From positions 1 through 49,013 of the forward strand of contig JAGLBE010000020.1 of assembly GCA_018260445.1 (NCBI GenBank): 49,013 nt of DNA, in the 5' to 3' direction. Under the pieces are notes generated by a model. The model was not told the DNA's origin, did not search any database, and saw only the letters and a list, made by a program, of their open reading frames with translations. Positions within the stretch are counted from its first letter, which is position 1; every line of letters starts with the position of its first letter. Positions 1-8,103 of this stretch are shown one piece after another. This stretch comes from Psychrobacter sp. (GTDB lineage Bacteria > Pseudomonadota > Gammaproteobacteria > Pseudomonadales > Moraxellaceae). The position numbers were made by a program, and so were the translations under genes.

Positions 1-27
1 GCTCCCTATATCGCTTTTCGAAGCACT

Positions 28-63
28 AAAACCCCCTTTGCTTACCGCAAAGGGGGTTTTTTT
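28..63 (+). terminator. Rho-independent terminator of an upstream gene
   Basis: A perfect 14-bp stem (AAAACCCCCTTTGC at 28-41 against GCAAAGGGGGTTTT at 47-60) with a 5-nt loop is followed by further T residues to 63. It ends a transcript that starts outside the window. Because the stem also begins with A residues it could work on both strands. No coding sequence of the upstream gene is visible. Confidence 0.88.
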
Positions 64-427
64 ATGCGTGGGGGTTTGATAAGCGTGATTAGATAAACAT
101 TGTTAATCAATGTTGCTTTAACAGGGTGGAGTTCAGCTTTGTGTTGTTTGAATGATACAGATAAAAAATTGTCTATCTACGCCGGAACATGATTAGTGAG
201 TGCGGTTTAACCCTGATTGCAGCGGAGATGCTTCAGAGCGTAATAAGTTATCGTCTATTGTTTTATATAAATTGCATTGAGGTCCTTCCTCCCCCTCTAT
301 TAATATAATTACCCCCTCAACATCCCCCCAAACCCCGTTCAATTGTGAAGATGGTTGACAGAAATCGCTACGTGGTTGATTGCCGTATGCGGTTGTGGTT
401 TATTACTGTCTGCACCTCGCAAAAACC

Positions 428-436
428 TGCTATAGT
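428..436 (+). promoter_or_regulatory. Possible extended -10 promoter element for the rhomboid gene
   Basis: TGC-TATAGT lies 33 bases before the rhomboid start and resembles an extended -10 element (TGnTATAAT). There is no good -35 at the right distance. A perfect TTGACA at 355-360 is too far upstream to pair with it. I see nothing else recognisable in 64-468. Confidence 0.3.
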
Positions 437-468
437 GTTGCTACTATTATTAACCCTCGAATAAGCCT

Positions 469-1071
469 ATGAATTGGCAAAATCTATTTTCACTTATTAA
501 ACAGCGACTGCGCCAAGTGATTGGCCTGTATGCGTTTTTATTTATTCCTATCTGGGTGATGTACTTTTTAAACCGAACCCTGTTGTTTGATTTGTGGAAT
601 ACGTTGGGTATCGTGCCACGTACATTAACGCTGGGTAGCATGATAGGCGTTGTGGCCTCTTGGACGATGCATGGTAATTTTGCGCATTTAATGGGCAACT
701 CTTTGGTGCTGGCGCAAATTATATTTTTATTTGGTATTTTTGAGCGCAATGCGTATCGCACGATTGCGATGTTGATTGTTGGGTCGGGCCTGATGACGTG
801 GGGGTTAGGGTCGCCATTTTCTATTCATATCGGCGCATCGGGTTTGATATTTGCGATGCTCGGTTACATGATAGGCGGCGCTGTGTTTGGTAAACGTTGG
901 GGCTATTTGATAGCCTGCCTTGCTATGGGGGCGACTTATTGGCTGATTTTAAAAAAGGGGTTAATGCCGCAAACGGGCATCTCTTTTGCAGGCCATTTTG
1001 GTGGGTTGTGCGTGGGGTTATTGATAGGGGCAAATTCAAAACATGATTACCCTATTTTATTAACCCGTTAA
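469..1071 (+). CDS. Rhomboid family intramembrane serine protease
   Basis: This 200-residue protein is hydrophobic throughout and would form about six membrane segments in the inner membrane. It carries the rhomboid hallmarks: a His-x3-Asn motif (H73, N77, within HGNFAHLMGN), the catalytic serine in GASG (S124) and the catalytic histidine at H176 (AGHFGG). The family cleaves membrane proteins within or near their membrane segments; no substrate can be named from sequence. The start has only a weak Shine-Dalgarno sequence. A second, clearly different rhomboid lies on the minus strand at 27944-28561. The gene stands alone, 176 bases before pcnB. The family assignment is firm; the cellular role is unknown. 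Confidence 0.9.
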   Translation: MNWQNLFSLIKQRLRQVIGLYAFLFIPIWVMYFLNRTLLFDLWNTLGIVPRTLTLGSMIGVVASWTMHGNFAHLMGNSLVLAQIIFLFGIFERNAYRTIAMLIVGSGLMTWGLGSPFSIHIGASGLIFAMLGYMIGGAVFGKRWGYLIACLAMGATYWLILKKGLMPQTGISFAGHFGGLCVGLLIGANSKHDYPILLTR

Positions 1072-1247
1072 CTTTATTAACCCGTTAGTGGCAGTTATTC
1101 GGCCCACTGTGCTTGAGTATATCGGGCAACGAGGGCAAAAATTTGATACACTAGCAGCTATATACGCCCCAGAGGACGACTAAACTTGAGTTTTAGCGTT
1201 TGGCTTTTTAGGGCGAGTGCGGTTGTTGGTTAGTAGGGAGTAGATGC

Positions 1248-3806
1248 ATGGCAGAGCGTTCAGCCAAGCAGTTGGGATTAAGTAAAGCAGATTTACCAAA
1301 TTCGATTATTGAAGTGATTGCCACATTAACAAAAAGTGGCTTTGAGGCCTATATTGTGGGCGGCGGTGTCCGCGATACGCTATTGGGGCTTAGCCCCAAA
1401 GATTTTGATGCGGTGACCGATGCCAAGCCCCACGAGATAAAGGATTTGTTTGGTAAGCGTTGCCGCATTATTGGCCGCCGCTTTCAATTGGCGCATGTGT
1501 ATTCTGGCCGTGATATGATTGAGGTGGCAACGTTTCGAGCGCCGCCCAATGGCGCTGAGCACACCACCAGCGATGGCATGATTGTACGTGACAACGTTTG
1601 GGGCGATATCAAGCAGGATTTTGCCCGTCGTGATTTCTCCATTAATGCGATGTATTACGAGCCAATTAAAGGCGTGGTACACGATTTTTGTGACGCCCTA
1701 GACGATATTGATAATCAAGTTATCCGCTTGCTGGGTCGGGCGCCGCTGCGTATTGAAGAAGATCCCGTTAGGTTGCTGCGTGCGCTACGCTTTAAGGCAA
1801 AACTCGGCTTTGATTTTGATGATGCTTTAGAAGCACAATTTCACGATGACAATTGGGGCTTGTTAGAGCAGGTATCGCCGCATCGTCTCTATGACGAATC
1901 GCAAAAGATGTTTACCGGTGGTTATTTAGTGCCGCTGCTGCCATTGTTATTTGACTATGGTGCGATTAAGCATTTGGTGGTTTATCCGCCCAAAGCACCA
2001 ACCCGTTTGGTGACGCAAGTGGCCATCAATACGGACAAACGTATTGCGCTGGGTAAGAGTATCAACCCTGCCTTTTTCTATGCCGCATTATTGTGGGAAA
2101 ATTACCTGCATCAATTGGCAAAGTTTCGGAAAAAGAATCTGCCGTTTCACGATGCGCAGATGCAAGCTGCTATTAAGGTGATTGAACGGCAACGTCTTAA
2201 AACGGCTATTCCACGTTTTGCTGAGCAGTTTATTCGCGATATTTGGATGCTACAGCCTAAGCTTGCCAACCCTAGAGTCAAACAAATTGCGCAACTGGCG
2301 GAGCATGCTCGCTTTCGAGCGGGTTTTGACTTTTTATTGCTGCGTGAGCAATGTGATGATGCGGCTAACCCCTTATCCGAATCGACCAATGGGATGGGGC
2401 AGTGGTGGCAAGACTTTCAGCTGTTAACCGAACGTGAAAAGCTACGCGCAATTGATGCGTTTACCGAGGACAACCGCCGTACGCCGAATAAGTCGAGCCG
2501 CAATCGCCGAGTTCGTCAAGGTCAGGATAGCTTGAGTTCAGAGCGCCAAGAGTATCGCGATTTTGGTCAAGACCAAAGTGAGGCAAGCGACTTAGAAGAA
2601 GATAATTTAAATAGCCAAGCGCATGCTTTGCAAGACACAGCAAATAACAAGGATTCTATGGGCAACGATTCTACAGCTAAAAATGATTATGCTAAAGGTA
2701 GGCGTGATAAAGGCGATAATGATAGCAGAAGTCACGTTATCGACAATACCAACCAGCCAGCAGCAACAAACACGGAAATGGTATCAGGTCGGTCTGCTAA
2801 GCCTAATACTACAGTGGTCGAGAAAGCGGTAAAAAAAGCGGCCAAGCCTAGACCCCGTAGTCCCGGTCAAAAAAGGCATGATGCGCAAGAGCGCTCGCAA
2901 TTAAAAAAACTGTCGTTAGAGCCCTTGTTAGAAGATACGGATACGATAGGTAGCACGCCATCTCCAAAACCGTTATTTAGCATTAGTGCCGATAAGCTTG
3001 CCAAACAAGTGCCTTATCAACTTGAAATGGCGGCTTTTGACGTAGAAACGGACGCTGATGACGATGCCCTATTCGTCCAGACAATCCAGACAAATAGTGC
3101 AGCGGATGGGGATAGTCAGGCAGAGAGTAGAGATAATCGGCACGGTCACAGTAGCAGTGCGGTTGATAGCCATGTTAAGGCTGACCTTGAAGCCGTTTTA
3201 TTGCCAAAGGCCGAAACGGTACCTACTAAGCGTCGTCGCCGTCAACCGAGTCAACAGTTGACTCAAAAAGAGCAGGCAGCCGCTATATCACAGATGCAAG
3301 CTACCACAGTTGATGCTATAGCAGATACAGTGGTTCAGCCAACTCACCAGACTGAAACTGCCGACGGGAGCGCTGCTACTGGCGATGCTATGCATTCAAC
3401 ACCGCAAGCAATCGCCCCAGTAGATAACTCTGTGCCCAAAACTCGTAGACGTAAACAGCCCAGTGGACAGGTAGCCTCTACCGCAAGTAATGCCAATGAG
3501 GGTGCTGACAAAAAGAGTGATAACCGTTCTGTTCATACTAAAAATGCTGATAAACCGGCAAAGCTAGAGAGCAGTAATCTTAGCCATAGCGGCAGCAGCG
3601 AAAGCGAAAGTAACAGTGACGCAATTGGCAAGGTGGTAAGCAAAAGCAAAACCGCTACCAAAAAAGCAGCACCCAATCAGCCGGCACCAGCAGCCCAAGG
3701 GCAGTCGCAACAAGGGCCAGCCAAAAATGAGCGAGTGCCCACCACACGGCGTCGACGCTTACCAAGCTCCACTCAAAGTGTGCGCGAGCGTGAACCAAGC
3801 GTTTAG
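1248..3806 (+). CDS. pcnB: Poly(A) polymerase I with a long disordered C-terminal tail
   Basis: PcnB adds 3' poly(A) tails to RNA and so promotes RNA decay. The nucleotidyltransferase head holds GGGVRD (38-43), the metal-binding DFD (D52, D54), and RRDFSINAM (127-135); RNA-binding head and neck regions follow to about residue 405. The remaining 445 or so residues are low complexity, rich in S, N, D, Q, A and K. They contain three similar basic motifs, RRRRQP, RRRKQP and RRRRLP, near residues 661, 732 and 833. E. coli PcnB is under 480 residues with a short basic tail, so this tail is unusually long. AGGGAG lies just before the start. The order pcnB-folK-panB-panC matches Pseudomonas. The function of the head is certain; an RNA-binding or degradosome-contact role for the tail is inference. 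Confidence 0.93.
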   Translation: MAERSAKQLGLSKADLPNSIIEVIATLTKSGFEAYIVGGGVRDTLLGLSPKDFDAVTDAKPHEIKDLFGKRCRIIGRRFQLAHVYSGRDMIEVATFRAPPNGAEHTTSDGMIVRDNVWGDIKQDFARRDFSINAMYYEPIKGVVHDFCDALDDIDNQVIRLLGRAPLRIEEDPVRLLRALRFKAKLGFDFDDALEAQFHDDNWGLLEQVSPHRLYDESQKMFTGGYLVPLLPLLFDYGAIKHLVVYPPKAPTRLVTQVAINTDKRIALGKSINPAFFYAALLWENYLHQLAKFRKKNLPFHDAQMQAAIKVIERQRLKTAIPRFAEQFIRDIWMLQPKLANPRVKQIAQLAEHARFRAGFDFLLLREQCDDAANPLSESTNGMGQWWQDFQLLTEREKLRAIDAFTEDNRRTPNKSSRNRRVRQGQDSLSSERQEYRDFGQDQSEASDLEEDNLNSQAHALQDTANNKDSMGNDSTAKNDYAKGRRDKGDNDSRSHVIDNTNQPAATNTEMVSGRSAKPNTTVVEKAVKKAAKPRPRSPGQKRHDAQERSQLKKLSLEPLLEDTDTIGSTPSPKPLFSISADKLAKQVPYQLEMAAFDVETDADDDALFVQTIQTNSAADGDSQAESRDNRHGHSSSAVDSHVKADLEAVLLPKAETVPTKRRRRQPSQQLTQKEQAAAISQMQATTVDAIADTVVQPTHQTETADGSAATGDAMHSTPQAIAPVDNSVPKTRRRKQPSGQVASTASNANEGADKKSDNRSVHTKNADKPAKLESSNLSHSGSSESESNSDAIGKVVSKSKTATKKAAPNQPAPAAQGQSQQGPAKNERVPTTRRRRLPSSTQSVREREPSV

Positions 3807-3892
3807 GGCTGGTGGCACTAAGCTTGAGGCTATCAAACTAAGCTAAAAGTCATTTGATTGGGTCAATAGTAGGTGTTAACAAGGTCTTCCAC

Positions 3893-4432
3893 ATGTCGCT
3901 AACGAGTAATAAAGCGAGCGCTAGTAACGACGGCTTCTCTACACTCACTCGCTGTTATTTAGGACTGGGCAGTAATCTTAGTAACGAGATCGGGACGCCA
4001 AGTCAGCATATTGAGCAGGCGATAGACCGGTTAGCTGCTCATGCTGATATTCGCCATGTTCGGGCGTCGTCGCTCTATGCGTCTCAACCCATGGGACCAC
4101 AGGATCAGCCGGATTTTGTCAATGCCGTGGTTGAGCTGGATACCGTTTTAACGCCCGATGCTTTGTTAGACTTGTGCCAATGCCTTGAGCAGCAAGCGAT
4201 GCGGGTACGCCTGCGCCATTGGGGCGAGCGCAGTTTGGATGTTGATGTGCTGCTGTATGGCGCTACATTGATAGATACCCCAAGGTTAACTGTGCCCCAT
4301 GCAGGTATCTTAGAACGTAATTTTGTGCTGATACCCTTGGCCGAGCTTAACCCTGAGTTGTGTCTTTTTGAGCAGCGTATCATAGATATTCCTATGAGTC
4401 ACGATTGGACAGGGTTAGTGCGATTGTCTTAG
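3893..4432 (+). CDS. folK: 6-hydroxymethyl-7,8-dihydropterin pyrophosphokinase (HPPK)
   Basis: FolK transfers pyrophosphate from ATP to 6-hydroxymethyl-dihydropterin, the step before dihydropteroate synthase in folate synthesis. The family features are the N-terminal YLGLGSNL, the central ASSLYASQPMGPQDQPDFVN stretch, and the signature HWGERSLDVDVLL, followed by the conserved VPHAGILERNFVLIPLAEL. I place the start at the ATG at 3893 (179 residues), which has AAGG about 9 bases upstream. The frame is open further up to a TTG at 3854, but that adds 13 residues with no resemblance to the family. The gene follows pcnB by 86 bases and precedes panB, a conserved cofactor-gene grouping. The identification is firm. 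Confidence 0.93.
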   Translation: MSLTSNKASASNDGFSTLTRCYLGLGSNLSNEIGTPSQHIEQAIDRLAAHADIRHVRASSLYASQPMGPQDQPDFVNAVVELDTVLTPDALLDLCQCLEQQAMRVRLRHWGERSLDVDVLLYGATLIDTPRLTVPHAGILERNFVLIPLAELNPELCLFEQRIIDIPMSHDWTGLVRLS

Positions 4433-4536
4433 TTCATGCCCTATGCCTGATGTGTTAAATGACTAAACGGTTGTACCCCTAACTTCTCGTATGCCTATAG
4501 TATTCTTGTTACCCCTTTTTTAAACCATAAAAAACT

Positions 4537-4552
4537 CTAGTCCTAAGACTAG
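4537..4552. promoter_or_regulatory. Small inverted repeat upstream of panB
   Basis: CTAGTC at 4537-4542 and GACTAG at 4547-4552 form a perfect 6-bp inverted repeat around CTAA, ending 17 bases before the panB start. It could be an operator or a small leader hairpin near the ribosome-binding site. There is no T run after it, so it is not a classical terminator. Confidence 0.3.
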
Positions 4553-4569
4553 TATGTTGAGTAGCCTTC

Positions 4570-5445
4570 ATGATTACTTTATCCACCCTAAGACAATACA
4601 AAAAAGACGGGCGTAAATTTAGTTGCCTCACCTGTTACGATGCTATGTTCGCTAAGATGATGGAGCAGGCCGCTATTGATACCATTTTGATTGGGGATAG
4701 CTTGGGTATGGTGGTGCAAGGGCATGACTCGACATTACCTGTTCGTGTTGCTGATATGGCTTATCACACGGCCAATGTGGCGCGCGGCAATCAGCAGGCG
4801 TTAATCATGGCCGACTTGCCGTTTATGAGTTATGCCACTCTAAGCGATGCCATCGCCAATGCCCGCACCTTGATGCAAGCAGGCGCTCACGTCATTAAGC
4901 TTGAGGGCGGTGCAGAATTGTCCGCTATCGTGGCGACCCTAAGCGCGGCTGGCACGCCCGTTTGCGTGCATCTTGGTTTAACCCCGCAGTCGGTCAATGT
5001 GTTTGGCGGCTATAAAGTTCAGGGTAAAACCGAAGAGGATGCGCAAAAGTTGCTCCAAGATGTGCAGGCCGTGCTCAAAGCAGGGGCAGCCATGATATTG
5101 CTGGAATGTGTGCCCGCACCCTTAGCAAAACAAGTGACTGATATGGTAGAGGTGCCGGTGATTGGTATTGGCGCTGGTGCCGATACCGACGGTCAGGTGT
5201 TGGTCATGCACGATATGCTGGGCGTGACCCATGGGCGTACGGCGCGGTTTGTGCACGATTTTTTAACCGATGACCGCAATCAAGGCAAAGCTCGTGATGA
5301 CAAGGCTAGTAGCGACAACGCCAACGATAACGACAACAACAACAACAACAACAGGCCAGCCGGTAGCATAGCGGGGGCGTTTGCCCTGTTTCATCAGTCT
5401 GTCATTGACGGCAGCTATCCTAAGCCGCAACATCAGTTTAATTAG
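4570..5445 (+). CDS. panB: 3-methyl-2-oxobutanoate hydroxymethyltransferase (PanB) with a low-complexity insertion
   Basis: PanB transfers a hydroxymethyl group from methylene-tetrahydrofolate to 2-oxoisovalerate, giving ketopantoate, the first step of pantothenate synthesis. The TIM-barrel motifs are intact: IGDSLGMVVQGHDSTLPV (41-58), metal ligands D43, D82 and E112, and the catalytic glutamate in LLECVP (E179). The protein has 291 residues against 264 in E. coli. The excess is a block at about 235-266 containing SSDNANDNDNNNNNNRP, partly encoded by six AAC triplets, placed before the C-terminal helix (GAFALFHQSV). The insertion keeps the frame and lies away from the active-site motifs, so the enzyme is probably functional. 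panC follows after 130 bases. Confidence 0.95.
   Translation: MITLSTLRQYKKDGRKFSCLTCYDAMFAKMMEQAAIDTILIGDSLGMVVQGHDSTLPVRVADMAYHTANVARGNQQALIMADLPFMSYATLSDAIANARTLMQAGAHVIKLEGGAELSAIVATLSAAGTPVCVHLGLTPQSVNVFGGYKVQGKTEEDAQKLLQDVQAVLKAGAAMILLECVPAPLAKQVTDMVEVPVIGIGAGADTDGQVLVMHDMLGVTHGRTARFVHDFLTDDRNQGKARDDKASSDNANDNDNNNNNNRPAGSIAGAFALFHQSVIDGSYPKPQHQFN
5335..5352 (+). repeat. AAC trinucleotide microsatellite inside panB
   Basis: Six consecutive AAC triplets encode Asn in the low-complexity insertion of PanB. Slippage here would change the insertion length without shifting the frame. Confidence 0.85.
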
Positions 5446-5575
5446 GCATAAGTGTCTAAATGCTCGTCGGCTCCTCCTATGATTTATTGTATTTATGGCC
5501 TCATATTTTAGCCCTTATCACCCCCCCCTATTTTAAGGCCATTTTTGCTAGGATAGGGATAGATGGATTTTGCCC

Positions 5576-6442
5576 ATGACCCGCACCATACCGTCGCTTG
5601 CTGACCTACGCACAACCTTACAACCGCTACGAGACGAGCAGACCATCGCCCTAGTACCCACAATGGGTAATTTGCACGCAGGTCACCTTGCGTTGGTCAA
5701 ACTAGCCCAGCAGCATGCCGATATTGTGGTGGTGAGTATTTTTGTGAATCCGACCCAATTTGGCGCCAATGAAGACCTCGATAGCTACCCGCGTACATTA
5801 ACGGCGGATACCGAAAAGCTAACCGCTATTGGTGCCGATTATATTTTTGTCCCCACTGTCGCCGATATGTACCCCGTATTGCCACCTGCCACCCAAGTGT
5901 TAGCGGGGCCAATTAGCCAGCAGCTATGTGGGCAGACTCGCCCAACTCATTTTGATGGGGTGGGCTTGGTGGTGGCAAAGCTGTTTAATATCGTGCAGCC
6001 AAATGTGGCCGTGTTTGGCAAAAAGGACTATCAGCAATTGGCGATTGTGCGCCAACTGGTGCAGGATTTAAGTTATGACATCACCATTCTAGCGGCGCCC
6101 ATTGTACGTGCTGCAGATGGGCTAGCGCTGTCCTCTCGCAATCAATATTTAAGCGATACAGAACGCAATATTGCTCCCAACTTGCACCAAGCGGTGGCGA
6201 GCCTAGCAACCGAGCTTGAGCAAGGTGCGGCCACCAGTTTAGCGTTGCTACAGCAACTGATTGAGGCGACGATTACCAGCATCAATAGCAGCGGTTTTAA
6301 GGTGGATTATCTTGCAGTGTTGAATCAAGACTTAACCGCAGTGGCCAATATGGAAACAGATAAGGATTTGGTGATTGTCACCGCTGCTTGGCTAGGAAAA
6401 GCTCGTTTGCTCGACAATCAAGAAGTTAAGGTAGGGTCATAG
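5576..6442 (+). CDS. panC: Pantothenate synthetase (pantoate-beta-alanine ligase)
   Basis: PanC joins pantoate and beta-alanine with ATP, through a pantoyl-adenylate, to make pantothenate. It shows the nucleotidyl-transferase HIGH-type motif in PTMGNLHAGH (H34, H37), the segment VSIFVNPTQFGANEDLDSYPR, FGKKDYQQL, and the KMSKS-like LSSRNQYLS. From the ATG at 5576 it has 288 residues, close to the family norm. An in-frame TTG two codons earlier (5570) is a possible but less likely start. A run of eight C residues lies about 48 bases upstream at 5521-5528. It follows panB in the same direction. Confidence 0.95.
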   Translation: MTRTIPSLADLRTTLQPLRDEQTIALVPTMGNLHAGHLALVKLAQQHADIVVVSIFVNPTQFGANEDLDSYPRTLTADTEKLTAIGADYIFVPTVADMYPVLPPATQVLAGPISQQLCGQTRPTHFDGVGLVVAKLFNIVQPNVAVFGKKDYQQLAIVRQLVQDLSYDITILAAPIVRAADGLALSSRNQYLSDTERNIAPNLHQAVASLATELEQGAATSLALLQQLIEATITSINSSGFKVDYLAVLNQDLTAVANMETDKDLVIVTAAWLGKARLLDNQEVKVGS

Positions 6443-6528
6443 CGGTGGGTAAACAACATAGATAGTCAATATCCATAATAGATGACTAGGTAGCGGTTTG
6501 GTGCGGTATTTTATAGAGGATATGACGA

Positions 6529-7422
6529 GTGACTGGAATCAATATTTTGATTGTCTCGGGGCGCTCTGGCTCTGGCAAAACATCGGTGTTGAATATTTTA
6601 GAAGATTTTGGCTATTATGCGATTGATAATATGCCGTTATCGTTAGTACCTATCACCGCTGCCAAATTGACCGGCGATGGCGGCATTACGAAAGTCGCCT
6701 TGGGCGTAGACGTGCGTACCCCGCATGCCGATTTATCCAACTTTGAAAATATCCGCCAAGGCCTAATCGATACCTATGGCAGCGATAGGGTTAAGGTGCT
6801 CTATGTTACCGCTCAAGAACCGGTCTTAGTGGCTCGTTTTGCCGCAACTCGGCGGGTGCATCCCTTGATGGCGACAGAAGATAACCCGGTGTCGAATTTG
6901 CCAAATGCCATCAGCAAAGAGATTGAGCTACTGCACCCCATCGCTTTTCATGCTGATATGAAAATTGACACCAGCCAGCTTAATATCCATCAACTCAAAG
7001 AGCGGGTACGTGAGCATATTGGCATAGACAACCAAGTGATTGTTAATATGTTATCGTTTGGGTTTAAATACGGCATGCCGATTGATGCTGACTTTGTATT
7101 TGATGTGCGCATACTGCCCAATCCGCATTGGCAGCCTGAGCTTCGTGCCAAAACAGGGGTGGATGCAGAGATCGCAGCGTTTTTTGCAAAATATCCTGAA
7201 GTCTTGGATATGCAGCAGGATATTTATCAATTTTTAAACCAGTGGTTGCCCCATTTTTCGCACAATAACCGTCATACGGTGACGGTGGCCATTGGCTGTA
7301 CCGGCGGCAAACATCGCTCGGTATTTTTGACCGACAATGTGGCCAAGCAATTGAGCAAAAGTTTGCCTATGGATTTAAAAGTTATTACCAAACACCGTGA
7401 AAAGTCACGCTGGGTGGCATAA
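6529..7422 (+). CDS. rapZ: RapZ-type RNase adapter / nucleotide-binding protein
   Basis: The N-terminal P-loop kinase-like domain has a Walker A motif, GRSGSGKT (11-18). The C-terminal domain ends in the family hallmark GCTGGKHRSV followed by THREK-like residues (KHREKSRW). E. coli RapZ binds the small RNAs GlmY and GlmZ, guides RNase E to GlmZ, and senses glucosamine-6-phosphate. Whether those RNAs exist here cannot be seen in this window. The start is a GTG with AGAGGA 8 bases upstream; no in-frame ATG lies nearby. The usual neighbours in Enterobacteria (rpoN, hpf, ptsN) are absent; darP follows after 79 bases. The family is certain, the exact role inferred. Confidence 0.9.
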   Translation: MTGINILIVSGRSGSGKTSVLNILEDFGYYAIDNMPLSLVPITAAKLTGDGGITKVALGVDVRTPHADLSNFENIRQGLIDTYGSDRVKVLYVTAQEPVLVARFAATRRVHPLMATEDNPVSNLPNAISKEIELLHPIAFHADMKIDTSQLNIHQLKERVREHIGIDNQVIVNMLSFGFKYGMPIDADFVFDVRILPNPHWQPELRAKTGVDAEIAAFFAKYPEVLDMQQDIYQFLNQWLPHFSHNNRHTVTVAIGCTGGKHRSVFLTDNVAKQLSKSLPMDLKVITKHREKSRWVA

Positions 7423-7501
7423 GGTAAAAGCGGCTGGTTAAGTAGAAAAAGCGTCAGCCGCCTGGCGTATTTGTTTTAGTAAACCATAATTTGAGAGTGT
7501 T

Positions 7502-8011
7502 ATGATTAAGTGGTCGGATCAAGATATGCGTGTGTCACGCACTGAGCTCAAAAAAGCACGCGAGCGGTTGCAACGCTTGGCAGTGCCGTTATCGCAATTG
7601 TCGAAAAAACAGATGAAAAAACTACCTGCCAGCGAGTATTTTCTTGATGAGTTGATGGCCTTAACGGACTTAAGCAGTGCCAGCGCCCGCAATCGTCTTA
7701 TCAAACGGGTAGGCAAACTGATTAGCGAGGAGGACCGTCATGCTCTAGTCGATGCATTGTTTCATTGTCGCTTTAGCCCTGAGCAAGCGGTAAAAATTGA
7801 TGGCTGGAGTACCCGTTTAAATATTCATGACGAGGGTACCCTCAAACAGTTTATGCAGCAGTTTAAAGAGACAGAGCACAACAGCTTGTATCAATTATTG
7901 CTTTGGGTAGAGTATGCTAAGTATAAAGAAGACGATGAATTGTTAGCAGAGTCCGAAGCAGACTTGATGAGTTATATCAAAGAAGTGGCGTTATTAAGCC
8001 AATTGGATTGA
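7502..8011 (+). CDS. darP: DarP/YjgA family ribosome-associated protein (DUF615)
   Basis: This is a 169-residue, strongly helical and charged protein. It matches the DUF615 pattern: an SRTELKKARERLQRLAVPLS-like first helix, then LSKKQMKKLPASEYFLDELMAL, then ARNRLIKRVGKLISEED. In E. coli, DarP (YjgA) binds late 50S ribosomal precursors and helps them mature. The length is close to that of E. coli YjgA. It lies directly after rapZ and could share its transcript. The family call is good; function is taken from the E. coli homologue. Confidence 0.85.
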   Translation: MIKWSDQDMRVSRTELKKARERLQRLAVPLSQLSKKQMKKLPASEYFLDELMALTDLSSASARNRLIKRVGKLISEEDRHALVDALFHCRFSPEQAVKIDGWSTRLNIHDEGTLKQFMQQFKETEHNSLYQLLLWVEYAKYKEDDELLAESEADLMSYIKEVALLSQLD

Positions 8012-8103
8012 GTTTTGTCAATGTCATCGCATGTCATGCTATTGCAACATGGGTAGGCTAAGCTAATCAATGTGATGTAAACCTTGATTAGGAAGCGCGC
8101 GCC

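Noticed and set aside
3854-3892. TTG start extending FolK by 13 residues
   Set aside because: The extra residues do not resemble the family, and the ATG at 3893 has its own AAGG.
5521-5528. Run of eight C residues upstream of panC as a phase-variation tract
   Set aside because: It is short, outside the coding region, and not clearly within a promoter spacer.
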